DNA from: Pseudodesulfovibrio sp. zrk46 | GTDB lineage: Bacteria > Desulfobacterota > Desulfovibrionia > Desulfovibrionales > Desulfovibrionaceae | Direction of reading: 5' to 3' | DNA: 64,000 bases | Assembly: GCF_012516435.1 (NCBI RefSeq) | Contig: NZ_CP051216.1 | Location: 3,037,669 to 3,101,668 of the forward strand | Part shown: in pieces, positions 16,594 to 25,254 of the stretch | Layout of the letters: every line of letters begins with the position of its first letter | Numbering within the stretch: the first letter of the stretch is position 1 | Program-made: the position numbers and the translations under genes | Notes under the pieces: model-generated | The model's database searches: none | What the model was told of the DNA's origin: nothing | Seen by the model: only the letters and a program-made list of their open reading frames with translations

Positions 16594-17797
16594 TAGGGCC
16601 GTATTTATATTTCTATCTGTACTTTTTGTACGTATCGCATTTGAAGGACCTTTGTATTCCCTTTATGGATGGGGAATCTCTCGTTATTTATCAATTTTTT
16701 TTAGTGCTTTTGTTTTTTTGTTTAGTGTCTACCAGCAGATTAAGTCTGACGGAAAACTATTTGTGTTTCCAATTGGCTTTTTTGTTTTGTTTTTGTTCTT
16801 TTCTACTCTGTCTGTGTACGGATCAATAGACTATATGTCTTTCTTGTTAATGCTTTTAAAGGTTACAACAACAATTTTGTTGTACATTCTTGGATTTAAC
16901 ATAGTTAAGTCTTACAATGGTTCTTTTAATCTTCTTAAGTTGTTTTCGACATTTTCCATCCCTATTGTTGTATTTGGATATTATCAGTACTTTACCGGAT
17001 CTGCAAATCTGTTTTCTAATTATTGGGGGCAGAGCTATTTTAGAATGCTTTCGACATTCTTCCATCCGAATCAATATGCATATTTCTTGGCAATATTGTT
17101 TATTGTCGTATCTATATTGATACTTAAGAAGCATCGTGTTTTTTTTAATTTTGTTTATTTGGGGTTAGTGGGGGGGGCGGTGGTTCTAACCTATTCTCGC
17201 TCTGTTTTATTTGCATTAGCGTTTGCAGTCTTGGTTTGGTCTACATTCCACAAGCCTTTGAGGAAGTATGCGATATTGATGGTAGCCCTTGTCGGACTGG
17301 CCTTAGGTTCTGTCATTGTTGAAGGGATGGACGATATCATCAACAAAAGACCTGGACAGGTTAATAGCGTTGATTTCAGGGTTTCTGTGACTAAAGAACT
17401 CACTGATACTGTTCTAAATGAAAGGCCTTTGCTAGGTTTTGGCTTGGGTAGTTCGGCAGAAGTTGTCAGGACCAAAACCAGATGGGGAGATTTACCTCCG
17501 CATAACGACTACATCCGTATACTAGTAGAAACAGGTTTAGTTGGTTTGTTTTTTTATACCATATATGTGTTGCGTGTTGTTCTAGCTTTTTTGCGTGATC
17601 GAAGGAAATTGTCTGTTGATATGTTCCTTTTGACTTTCTATATCGTTTTTATTTTTCAATGCGTTGTTATGGTTTCCACCAACCATTTGGGGAATATTTC
17701 GACGATGGGCGTAGGTTATTTTATAATGGGCGTTCTGTATAAAACATCTCTTCTGGATTGTAAGCAAAAGGAGCAACTGAATGAATATGCCACCTGA
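16580..17797 (+). CDS. Wzy-type O-antigen/EPS polymerase (O-antigen ligase-like)
   Basis: A 405-residue membrane protein with ~11 helices. A large periplasmic loop contains RPLLGFGLGSS and LPPHNDYIRILVETGLVG, the H-N-x-x-x-x signature shared by WaaL ligases and Wzy polymerases. An upstream LTYSRSVLFALAFA segment is also typical. Position between flippase and glycosyltransferase genes favours polymerase over ligase. The start may be 16580 or the second ATG at 16586. Very AT-rich and T-rich codon use, like many Wzy genes. Confidence 0.8.
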   Translation: MQMDNRAVFIFLSVLFVRIAFEGPLYSLYGWGISRYLSIFFSAFVFLFSVYQQIKSDGKLFVFPIGFFVLFLFFSTLSVYGSIDYMSFLLMLLKVTTTILLYILGFNIVKSYNGSFNLLKLFSTFSIPIVVFGYYQYFTGSANLFSNYWGQSYFRMLSTFFHPNQYAYFLAILFIVVSILILKKHRVFFNFVYLGLVGGAVVLTYSRSVLFALAFAVLVWSTFHKPLRKYAILMVALVGLALGSVIVEGMDDIINKRPGQVNSVDFRVSVTKELTDTVLNERPLLGFGLGSSAEVVRTKTRWGDLPPHNDYIRILVETGLVGLFFYTIYVLRVVLAFLRDRRKLSVDMFLLTFYIVFIFQCVVMVSTNHLGNISTMGVGYFIMGVLYKTSLLDCKQKEQLNEYAT

Positions 17798-18773
17798 AGC
17801 ATTGTTGGCTGTAACATATAAATGTAACGCGAAATGTCACATGTGTAATACATGGCAATATCCAACAAAAAATAGTGAAGAGGTGTCGCCTACCGATCTC
17901 GAAAAGTTGCCTGGAGGTTTTAGATTTGCAAATGTTACAGGCGGTGAACCTTTTTTGCGGTCTGATATTGAGGATATAATTGAGGTCGTTCTTACAAAGA
18001 CAGATCGTTTGGTTGTTAGCACTAATGGTTATTACACAGACAAAATTCTTGCTGCAGCAGATCGGTTTTTTCCTAGAATGGGCGTTCGTATCAGTATTGA
18101 AGGGCTGCCTACTGCGAATGACGAACTTCGGGGGCTAAAGGATGGGTTCGATCATGGGCTCCGTTCATTGTTGGGGCTGAGGCAGATGGGGCTTGAAGAC
18201 ATCGGTTTTGGAACTACAGTTTCCGATAGGAATGCGAAAGATATGGTTGAACTATACGAACTCGCTGAAGCTATGGGATTGGAGTTTGCGACTGCGGCGA
18301 TGCACAATACTTATTACTTTCATAAATTCGACAATTCTTTTGAAGATATCGAAATGATATCAGACCAGTTCAAAGTCGTCGCCAAGCGATTGTTGAAAAC
18401 CAATCGTCCCAAGAATTGGTTCAGGGCATATTTTAACTATGGTCTGGCAAACTATGTTCGTGGTAATGCCCGTCTTCTTCCTTGTGAAGTTGGATCGGAC
18501 TTGTTCTTTATGGATCCGTTTGGCGAGATTCGTCCTTGCAACGGGATGGAAGAAAGCATGGGGAACATCAGGAATAAGAGTTTTGAGGAGATTTGGAATA
18601 GCCCTGAAGCTCGATCGGTTAGGGATAAGGTCAGCAAATGTGATAAGCAATGTTGGATGGTGGGGAGTGCGGCTCCTGCGATGAAAAAGGATCTTGCAAC
18701 TCCTGCAAAGTGGGTAGTGAAAAACAAGATCAAAACCCTTCTGGGGAAAGAAATTGACTGGTGCTTTAAATAG
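17781..18773 (+). CDS. Radical SAM/SPASM enzyme in the polysaccharide operon
   Basis: A 330-residue protein. The radical SAM cluster motif CxxxCxxC is at Cys15, Cys19 and Cys22 (TYKCNAKCHMC), followed by the SAM-binding TGGEPFLRSD. A C-terminal SPASM-like auxiliary cluster region holds cysteines in LLPCEVGSDLFFMDPFGE, RPCNGM, and SKCDKQCW. Such enzymes modify peptides, sugars or lipid heads by hydrogen abstraction. The gene overlaps the polymerase gene and is followed within 2 nt by a GT4 gene, so it is expressed with the polysaccharide machinery. It may epimerise, dehydrate or methylate a sugar; the substrate is unknown and no precursor-peptide gene is seen nearby. Confidence 0.85.
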   Translation: MNMPPEALLAVTYKCNAKCHMCNTWQYPTKNSEEVSPTDLEKLPGGFRFANVTGGEPFLRSDIEDIIEVVLTKTDRLVVSTNGYYTDKILAAADRFFPRMGVRISIEGLPTANDELRGLKDGFDHGLRSLLGLRQMGLEDIGFGTTVSDRNAKDMVELYELAEAMGLEFATAAMHNTYYFHKFDNSFEDIEMISDQFKVVAKRLLKTNRPKNWFRAYFNYGLANYVRGNARLLPCEVGSDLFFMDPFGEIRPCNGMEESMGNIRNKSFEEIWNSPEARSVRDKVSKCDKQCWMVGSAAPAMKKDLATPAKWVVKNKIKTLLGKEIDWCFK

Positions 18774-18774
18774 T

Positions 18775-19896
18775 ATGCGTATCGCAGTCCTTGGCCTCCG
18801 CAGCATCGGAGGGGAGTGCTCAGGCGGTATTGAGCGTCATGTGCAGGAATTATCCACTCGGATGGTGGAACGAGGGCATGACGTAACTGTCTTTTGCCGA
18901 TCAAAGTACAATGACCTTGGTAGTGACTTCGTCGGCATTCATTTGAAGAATCGTCCAGCCGTTTATAGCAAACACCTTGAAGCGATAACCCACACCGTCG
19001 CCACGATGCCATCGGTGCTTTTCGGGTATGATATCGTCCACATCCACGCTACAGGGCCTTCCTTGCTGTCGTGGATACCTCGGTTGGCCGGTATGGCTAC
19101 GATCGTGACGGTGCATGGTCTTGACCACCTCAGAGCCAAATGGGGCGGTATGGCGAGCTTGGTGCTTAAGGCAGGAGCGTGGACTTCAGCCCATTGTCCA
19201 TCGAAAACTATTGTGGTGTCTAATGTGTTGAGAGAGCACTACCTATCAAAATACGGGCGGCAAGCTGTGTATATTCCAAATGGTATTGCTGAACCGACAT
19301 CAAGACCGCTGGAACGGTTGAAAAGGTTTGGACTGGAGTCCGGTCGTTATATTTTGTCACTGGGACGATTGGTTCCAGAAAAGGGAATTCATTATCTTAT
19401 TAAGGCGTTCCGAAGTCTTGATACTGATTTGCGCCTTGCCATTGTCGGTGAAGATAGTTTGAGCGGCGGGTATCTTGCTAGGTTGAAAGAGCTTGCGGGG
19501 AATGATGAAAGGATTGTTTTTACTGGCCCGCTTTTCGATATGGATAAAGATGAAGCCTTTTCCAATGCCAAGTTGTTTTGTATCCCTTCAGATTTGGAAG
19601 GTATGCCTATCGCCATGCTTGAAGCCATGAGCTATGGTTGTCCGACTCTGTCGAGTGACATCCAGGAGTGCCTAGAGGTGTATTCTGGACAGGAAGGGCA
19701 GATTGGCTATGCTTTCCGACAGGGGGATGCCTCTGACCTGTCGGGTAAATTGAATATATTGATAAGCTCTGGAAACCTTGGCCACATAGGGAAATCCGGG
19801 CGCGACTTCGTTTTATCAGAATACAATTGGGATGATATCACCTCGAAGACTTTAGATGTATATAGCCAAGCGTGCCGAATCAACCAATCTAAATAG
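18775..19896 (+). CDS. GT4-family glycosyltransferase
   Basis: A 373-residue enzyme with N-terminal MRIAVLGLRSIGGECSGGIE and a C-terminal donor domain (ILSLGRLVPEKGIHYLIKAF, then CIPSDLEGMPIAMLEAMSYG with the E-x7-E motif). ATG 18775 is used because MRIAVLG is the usual family start; the TTG at 18754 has a better-spaced GGGGAAAG site and cannot be excluded. It starts 2 nt after the radical SAM stop. It adds another sugar to the repeat unit. Confidence 0.85.
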   Translation: MRIAVLGLRSIGGECSGGIERHVQELSTRMVERGHDVTVFCRSKYNDLGSDFVGIHLKNRPAVYSKHLEAITHTVATMPSVLFGYDIVHIHATGPSLLSWIPRLAGMATIVTVHGLDHLRAKWGGMASLVLKAGAWTSAHCPSKTIVVSNVLREHYLSKYGRQAVYIPNGIAEPTSRPLERLKRFGLESGRYILSLGRLVPEKGIHYLIKAFRSLDTDLRLAIVGEDSLSGGYLARLKELAGNDERIVFTGPLFDMDKDEAFSNAKLFCIPSDLEGMPIAMLEAMSYGCPTLSSDIQECLEVYSGQEGQIGYAFRQGDASDLSGKLNILISSGNLGHIGKSGRDFVLSEYNWDDITSKTLDVYSQACRINQSK

Positions 19897-19912
19897 TGGA
19901 GAGTTGAAGTCA

Positions 19913-20881
19913 ATGAGTGGGAGGGTCTCAGAAGTAGATGCCGCCAAAGGGGTGGCGATTATTTTGGTCGTGATAGGTCATATTGTCTCGGGACACCCCC
20001 CGTCTGGGCATGAATGGTATACTATTCTCAAGAACCATATATATATGTTTCACATGTCTGTGTTTATGTTTCTCTGTGGAATTACTTTCCATTATTCGTT
20101 GGGTGACGATTTTTGCTCTCGTTCAATAGCCTTTTTTTATAGAAAGAAGTGCATCCGGTTACTTCCCCCATATTTCTTTTTTCTTTTTGTTATTTTCTTG
20201 GGAAAAGTTATGGCGTCGCACTACATACATGTTGATAACGTTCCATCAGGTATGCTGGATTTGCTGTGGATATTGCTATATCCGATTGGTTCTTATTCCG
20301 ATTATCTGTGGTTTATCTATGTTCTATTCTTGTATTATTTGTCGATCCCCTTTGCAGTAAAATTCGGTTTGAGTCCCTATATGATATTGTTTATTGGGGT
20401 TGTCTTTCAACTTTTTGATTTTGATTTGAAAATTTTCGCTCTTGATTACTATTTTAGATTCTTCTTCTTTTTTGTCTTTGGGTGGATTTTAGCAAAAGAC
20501 ATTAATACGTTTATTGATATATTTGATCGAAACAAGTTGTATGTATACTCGTTGGTTGCTGTCGCGGTGTATTTGGGTGATATGGAGCATTCATTCTTTG
20601 TTTCTACCCTAGCTCTATTTCCATGCCTACTTGTTGGGCGGCTTCATTTTCAATGGCGTGTGTACGTGGAGTACATAGGCAAAAATTCCTTTCCTATTTA
20701 TTTGATGAATACAATATCGATCGGGCTTGCAAAGGCTTTTCTCTTTCAGCTCGTTCCATGGCATGGGGGGTGGTTTTTTATGTATTTCGCCATTCTCACC
20801 GTTGTTGGTGTAGTATTGCCAATAATTGTGCGTAATTTGGCCGTGCGAATCATGCCTTCTGTGCGGTTTGTTTTTGGATGA
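19913..20881 (+). CDS. Acyltransferase 3 family membrane O-acyltransferase
   Basis: A 322-residue protein with ~10 membrane segments. The N terminus (VSEVDAAKGVAIILVVIGHI) carries the family His, and FHMSVFMFLCGITF is the second conserved helix. ATG 19913 follows GGAGAG. It is unlike the first acyltransferase at 7658 in detail. It likely adds an acetyl or succinyl group to the polymer before or after export. Confidence 0.8.
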   Translation: MSGRVSEVDAAKGVAIILVVIGHIVSGHPPSGHEWYTILKNHIYMFHMSVFMFLCGITFHYSLGDDFCSRSIAFFYRKKCIRLLPPYFFFLFVIFLGKVMASHYIHVDNVPSGMLDLLWILLYPIGSYSDYLWFIYVLFLYYLSIPFAVKFGLSPYMILFIGVVFQLFDFDLKIFALDYYFRFFFFFVFGWILAKDINTFIDIFDRNKLYVYSLVAVAVYLGDMEHSFFVSTLALFPCLLVGRLHFQWRVYVEYIGKNSFPIYLMNTISIGLAKAFLFQLVPWHGGWFFMYFAILTVVGVVLPIIVRNLAVRIMPSVRFVFG

Positions 20882-20891
20882 GCATAACTGA

Positions 20892-20926
20892 AACTATCAT
20901 CTTTACTTTTTTGCATGGTGATAGTT
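20892..20926 (+). terminator. Possible hairpin terminator before the UDP-glucose dehydrogenase gene
   Basis: A stem of 8-10 bp (AACTATCA 20892-20899 with TGATAGTT 20919-20926) with a 17-19 nt T-rich loop. It has no clean T-run after it, so it may be a weak terminator, or a regulatory repeat, ahead of the gene at 20968. Confidence 0.35.
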
Positions 20927-20967
20927 GTTAATTTGTATCACACTGAAGATTATATGGAGGTGGTACC

Positions 20968-22302
20968 ATGAACGTATGCATCGTTGGTACCGGTTATGTC
21001 GGTTTGGTCTCTGCTGCCTGTTTCGCAGAAATGGGAAACACAATTTATTGTGTGGACGTCAATCCAATGATCGTGGAAGCTTTAGCGAGTGGTAAAGTCC
21101 ATATTTATGAGCCCGGTTTGGAAGATCTGGTTATACGGAACTCAAAACAGGGACGTTTGAACTTCACAACGAAATTAGGCGAAGGGTTGGATCAATGCGA
21201 AGTTGTTTTTATTACTGTGGGTACCCCTTGTGAAGAAGACGGTTCTTGCGATCTTAGTTATGTTGATGCTGTGGCCCGCGATATTGGTCAAAAGATGAAG
21301 ACACCTCTAATTGTGGTGGATAAATCCACTGTGCCCGTCGGCACTGCGGATCGGGTACGCTCACTCATTGCAGAAGAACTGAATAATCGTGGTGAGTCAA
21401 TTCAGTTTGATGTAGTCTCGAATCCTGAATTTCTTAAAGAGGGCGATGCTGTTAGTGATTTCATGAAGCCTGACCGCGTAGTCGTAGGTACTGAAGACGA
21501 TAATTCCGCTAAAGTGCTTAAGACTCTCTACTCACCGTTTGCCCGTAGTCGTGAGAAGCTGATTGTCATGGGGGTTCGTTCTGCCGAAATGACTAAATAT
21601 GCAGCTAACTGCATGCTCGCTACAAAGATATCTTTCATCAATGAGATCGCAAATATTTGCGAGCGAGTAGGAGCAGATGTTACTGAGGTGCGTAAAGGGA
21701 TCGGTGCCGACTCCCGTATCGGGTATAGCTTTATTTATCCTGGTGCTGGGTATGGTGGGTCATGTTTCCCCAAGGACGTGAAAGCGCTTATCAATACTGC
21801 CAGCGAGTATGATTTCGACGCCCAGCTTATTCGTTCTGTCGATGAAGTAAACAATCGCCAAAAGAGTGTGTTGGCTGATAAAATAATCGGTTACTTTGAA
21901 GATAAGGGGGGCGTTGAAGGTAAGACGCTGGCCTTGTGGGGGATCGCGTTTAAAGCCAACACCGATGACATTCGTGAAGCGTCTTCAATTGCCGTTATCA
22001 AAGAATTGACTGCTCGTGGAATGGTTGTCCAAGCCTTTGATCCTATTGCTCATGAACGGGCTGGTGAAGAACTTGCTGATAATCCAAATGTGCGCATTAT
22101 GGCGTCTGAGTATGAAGCTCTAAAGGGCGCTGACGTTATGGCTGTTATTACTGAATGGAATCAGTTCCGTAACCCTGACTTTGACCGAATTCAGACGTTG
22201 CTTGCTGAGCCTGCGATTTTTGATGGACGTAATTTGTATTCGCCTAACGACATGAAAGAGAGAGGCTTTACTTATTACTCCATTGGTCGGCAGGTTGTGT
22301 AG
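20968..22302 (+). CDS. ugd: UDP-glucose 6-dehydrogenase
   Basis: A 444-residue enzyme, normal length for the family. It has an N-terminal NAD-binding GTGYVGL, the central KSTVPVGTADRVR, and the catalytic thiol Cys266 in GGSCFPKDVKAL. It makes UDP-glucuronate from UDP-glucose with two NAD+, supplying acidic sugar for the polymer encoded upstream. The ATG has a GGAGGTGG site. It has its own spacer and terminator, so it may be transcribed separately. GDP-mannose dehydrogenase is the main alternative; the overall sequence favours UDP-glucose. Confidence 0.9.
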   Translation: MNVCIVGTGYVGLVSAACFAEMGNTIYCVDVNPMIVEALASGKVHIYEPGLEDLVIRNSKQGRLNFTTKLGEGLDQCEVVFITVGTPCEEDGSCDLSYVDAVARDIGQKMKTPLIVVDKSTVPVGTADRVRSLIAEELNNRGESIQFDVVSNPEFLKEGDAVSDFMKPDRVVVGTEDDNSAKVLKTLYSPFARSREKLIVMGVRSAEMTKYAANCMLATKISFINEIANICERVGADVTEVRKGIGADSRIGYSFIYPGAGYGGSCFPKDVKALINTASEYDFDAQLIRSVDEVNNRQKSVLADKIIGYFEDKGGVEGKTLALWGIAFKANTDDIREASSIAVIKELTARGMVVQAFDPIAHERAGEELADNPNVRIMASEYEALKGADVMAVITEWNQFRNPDFDRIQTLLAEPAIFDGRNLYSPNDMKERGFTYYSIGRQVV

Positions 22303-22323
22303 GCTGGCTCAGATAGAATTGAT

Positions 22324-22355
22324 AAGGCCGCCTGGTAGATCTCCAGGTGGCCTTT
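22324..22355 (+). terminator. Intrinsic terminator after ugd
   Basis: A 12-bp stem with one G-T pair (AGGCCGCCTGG side at 22324-22335, CCAGGTGGCC side from 22343) followed by TTTT, about 20 nt after the stop. Confidence 0.85.
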
Positions 22356-22465
22356 TGTGTGCTTATTCGTATAGATTGAATTTATGGATTGTATAGATCT
22401 TGTCATTTTTGGGCGTGTGCACGTTAGTTTGAAAAGGTTGTACAGGAGTTGTACAAACTGCATAA

Positions 22466-22505
22466 AAAGCAAAAAGGACTTTTGAGATATTCTCAAAAGT
22501 CCTTT
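22466..22505 (-). terminator. Intrinsic terminator of tRNA-Leu
   Basis: A perfect 15-bp stem (22473-22487 with 22491-22505, 3-nt loop). Read on the minus strand it is followed by TTTTTGCTTTTT. It lies seven bases beyond the tRNA CCA end. Confidence 0.85.
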
Positions 22506-22511
22506 GATTTC

Positions 22512-22598
22512 TGGTACCTGGGACGAGATTTGAACTCGTACGCCCCGAAGAGCAAGGGATTTTAAGTCCCTGGTGTCTACCAATTCCACCACCCAGGC
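22512..22598 (-). tRNA. tRNA-Leu (anticodon UAA)
   Basis: Minus-strand cloverleaf of 87 nt including an encoded CCA. The acceptor stem GCCUGGG pairs with CCCAGGU (one G-U), the anticodon stem is AGGGA/UCCCU around loop CUUAAAA giving anticodon UAA, there is a long variable arm (class II, as expected for Leu), and a GUUCAAAUC T-loop. It sits between the polysaccharide locus and the TRAP operon. Confidence 0.95.
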
Positions 22599-22609
22599 AA
22601 GGTGGAGGT

Positions 22610-22638
22610 TAATATCGCGTCCTGTTGTGAAGAGTCAA
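22610..22638 (-). promoter_or_regulatory. Probable sigma-70 promoter of tRNA-Leu
   Basis: On the minus strand a -35 TTGACT (22633-22638) and a -10-like ATATTA (22610-22615) are 17 bp apart. Transcription would begin a few bases before the tRNA 5' end at 22598. Confidence 0.5.
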
Positions 22639-22705
22639 GTAACTAATATGTTGAAATTCTTCTCTTCGGTAAATCGTGGGTCAGCTATGATTGGTGGTAG
22701 CAAGC

Positions 22706-24133
22706 TCAATCAGATAGAGTCCGCAAAAAAGGTTTCTCGGATAGGTCGGTCGTTTGAATTTTGTTGAATCCCTTTGCTCGAAGCTGCTGTTGCCCTTTGT
22801 CTGTGGTTAAAACCGTTGTCCCATGTCCATGAATGACCCCGTCTTGCATAATTATGCGGCCTTTCCCCAGTGTCATTTTGGGCTGCAGAGTATTCAAGCA
22901 AAGGATGCTTATATCCGCATCAGCTCCTTCTGCTAGGTGTCCCTTGTTAGAAAGTCCTAACATCTGGGCCGGGGCGGTCGATACTTTGTGGATATATTCT
23001 TGGATGTTGAATACCTCGGCACGAACTAGAGCCAAACCTTTTTCTACTTGATCGTTACGCGGAATTCCTCCGCCATCGGTGCTGATAGCGTTTATGATGA
23101 ATGCTCCATTTTTGCCTTTGGCAGAGGCTAGTCGAATGCGGGTAGCAGGAGGGTTTATAGCAAAGCTTACAGCAACTGATTGTTTGAGTTGATGTCGCTC
23201 TTCCCAAAATTCTAAACCGGATTGCGCGTCGAGTTGGATGATGGTTCCGCCAATGGGGGCATTCACTTGGCACCAGCCGTCCTTAATTGCATCGCGCATC
23301 CCCTGAGTTGATTGTTCATACCCTCTGATCGCAAGAGCGGCTTGGGTGCCAGTGCTCTCAGGTTTTCCTCCTGTGCAGCGTCCACTCAGCCCGTTTATAC
23401 GGGCAAGATAAGACTCTGACTGGATGTTAGGGTTCTGTTCCAAGATGCGTAATGCTTCTTCGGCTTCTTCTTCTGCTGGAAGGATGTTTCCTCTGCAATA
23501 GCTGTTTATATGAGCTAGGTGTAGTCGTTTTCCAGAGGCGAGCTCGGCGGCTTCCTTGAGTCCGTCTAGATTGCTGCCAGTAGCTAGTGTGCCCGCATGA
23601 AAGGCCATATAGGCTCCATGCTCATGAGCCGTTGTAAATACTGTTTCTGTGCCCTCTGGAGTAAGGGGGAAGTGTCCTCCCAGAACCTTGAAACCTATGC
23701 CGCCTGCATTGAGTGTATTATCAAGCAGTTTTTCGATTTCATCCCTTTGGGGATTGGTGTTACGGATGGTTTCACCTGGCTTAACTGTTTGTAAGAAAGC
23801 CATGTTTAGGCCGCACCCATAGTCATGGGCGATTGAGAGAGTGTCATCAATAGGGCCGCCTAGATCGACTGCCGTTACGACTCCGGCCTTTGCTAACATG
23901 CGATGAGCTAATGGACCGCCGTAAGCTGAAGAGGCGTGCATATGACAGTCGATGATGCCAGGGGCAACAATTAGTCCTTCTGCGTCGATGATTTCAAGGG
24001 CGTTGGCTGTGATTGTTTTGCCAATCTCGGCGATGAAACCATCTTGGTCTACAGCGATGTCGTATATTCCTTTTCGATCATTCGCGGGGTCGACGAGAAA
24101 TCCATTTTTAATGATGAATGCATACTGTTTCAT
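22706..24133 (-). CDS. Amidohydrolase/dihydroorotase-like metal-dependent hydrolase
   Basis: A 475-residue protein started at ATG 24133 (AGGA site). The metal-binding HMH is in GIIDCHMHASSAYGG, a Lys in GGIGFKVLGGH is a candidate for the carbamylated bridging ligand, later His in GAYMAFHAGT and LHLAHINSYCRG, and the catalytic-type Asp in ISTDGGG. The C terminus has the usual VDISILCLNT small domain. This fits the D-aminoacylase/adenine deaminase/dihydroorotase branch of amidohydrolases. It starts 8 nt after the GAPDH-like gene and is the last gene of the operon. Substrate unknown; an N-acylated or cyclic amino acid would fit its neighbours. Confidence 0.75.
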   Translation of the reverse strand: MKQYAFIIKNGFLVDPANDRKGIYDIAVDQDGFIAEIGKTITANALEIIDAEGLIVAPGIIDCHMHASSAYGGPLAHRMLAKAGVVTAVDLGGPIDDTLSIAHDYGCGLNMAFLQTVKPGETIRNTNPQRDEIEKLLDNTLNAGGIGFKVLGGHFPLTPEGTETVFTTAHEHGAYMAFHAGTLATGSNLDGLKEAAELASGKRLHLAHINSYCRGNILPAEEEAEEALRILEQNPNIQSESYLARINGLSGRCTGGKPESTGTQAALAIRGYEQSTQGMRDAIKDGWCQVNAPIGGTIIQLDAQSGLEFWEERHQLKQSVAVSFAINPPATRIRLASAKGKNGAFIINAISTDGGGIPRNDQVEKGLALVRAEVFNIQEYIHKVSTAPAQMLGLSNKGHLAEGADADISILCLNTLQPKMTLGKGRIIMQDGVIHGHGTTVLTTDKGQQQLRAKGFNKIQTTDLSEKPFLRTLSD

Positions 24134-24141
24134 GAGGCATC

Positions 24142-25128
24142 CTATGATTTCATATGGAAAGATAGAGTGTGCAATAGGCGGAGGAGTTGGTTGCAAAAAC
24201 TTGCTTCGTTATCATACCAGGCGACGAGTCTTAGCTGCGTTTCATCGGTGATTAACGTTAGCTCTTCATCTACGATAGAGCCAAACGTTGTCCCGGTGTA
24301 ATCCGATGAAACAAGTGGATTCTTGCAATACCCTAAACAATCGTCTGCTCCCTTGATTAATATTGCTCTGAGTTCATCCGTTGTGGTTGGTTTTTTTAAT
24401 TCGCAGACAAGATCAATTAGAGCAGAATTCGCTGTCGGAACACGATAGGATATTCCATGCAGTTTTCCTTTTAATGAAGGTATCACACGAGCGACTGTCT
24501 TATGGGCGCCGACAGGGGTGGGAACAATATTCATGGCACAGGCGCGTGCCCGTCTGAGATCTTTGTGGCTTCCATCCAGTATGCGTTGACGCAGGGTGTA
24601 TGGGTGAATTGTTGTCATGCTTCCATGAATGATACCGAAGTCGTGCTCAATGTGTTGTATGGGAAGGGCTAGGCAATTCGTTGTACATGAAGCATTGGAA
24701 ATGATTGCATGATGATCTTTAATTGAATTGTGATTGACCCCCATAACGACGGTGATGTCAGCATCGTCTGCAGGTGCAGCAATGACCACTTTGGTTGCGC
24801 CTCTTTGGAGGTGGTGCTCGGTATATTCTCTTGTTGTGAATATACCGGTAGATTCTACTACGACATCCACGTTAAGGGCTTTCCAATCCCATTCCGATGG
24901 TTGTTGTCGTATGTATCGCACTTGGGAATCATTCAGTAGAAATCTGTCGGAATCATATGAGGTGACAGCCTGAAAAGGCCCGTGAACTGAGTCGTATCTA
25001 AGTAAATGAGTCGCCTCGTCAATTGACATGATGTCGTTGACAGCGACCAGTTGTATGGATTTGTCTTTGGCGAGAAGACGAGCCAGATAGCGCCCGACTC
25101 TCCCAAAACCATTGATTGCTATGCGCAT
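24142..25128 (-). CDS. Glyceraldehyde-3-phosphate dehydrogenase-like enzyme
   Basis: A 328-residue enzyme. NAD-binding INGFGRVGR at the N terminus, catalytic Cys in SNASCTTNCLAL, and catalytic His in TTIHPYT. The segment DLRRARACAMNIVP is nearer to erythrose-4-phosphate dehydrogenase (Epd) than to standard GAPDH (which has WRGGRGA), and VPTANSALIDLV replaces the usual VPTPNVSVVDL. It is embedded in a catabolic operon between a GntR regulator and an amidohydrolase, not with glycolytic genes, so a specialised aldehyde substrate is possible. The ATG at 25128 is set by the MRIAINGFGR start; the ribosome site is weak. Confidence 0.75.
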   Translation of the reverse strand: MRIAINGFGRVGRYLARLLAKDKSIQLVAVNDIMSIDEATHLLRYDSVHGPFQAVTSYDSDRFLLNDSQVRYIRQQPSEWDWKALNVDVVVESTGIFTTREYTEHHLQRGATKVVIAAPADDADITVVMGVNHNSIKDHHAIISNASCTTNCLALPIQHIEHDFGIIHGSMTTIHPYTLRQRILDGSHKDLRRARACAMNIVPTPVGAHKTVARVIPSLKGKLHGISYRVPTANSALIDLVCELKKPTTTDELRAILIKGADDCLGYCKNPLVSSDYTGTTFGSIVDEELTLITDETQLRLVAWYDNEASFCNQLLRLLHTLSFHMKS

Positions 25129-25254
25129 TGGGATCGGTTTTTTCTTGATAGGTCCCCACAAAAGAAGGCTGGCTTGAGTGGGAGATACGCAAGTATCTTC
25201 AGAATGCTCTTCTATGAGGACGGAGGGTGTTTGAAGATCTAATCTAAGGCTAGT

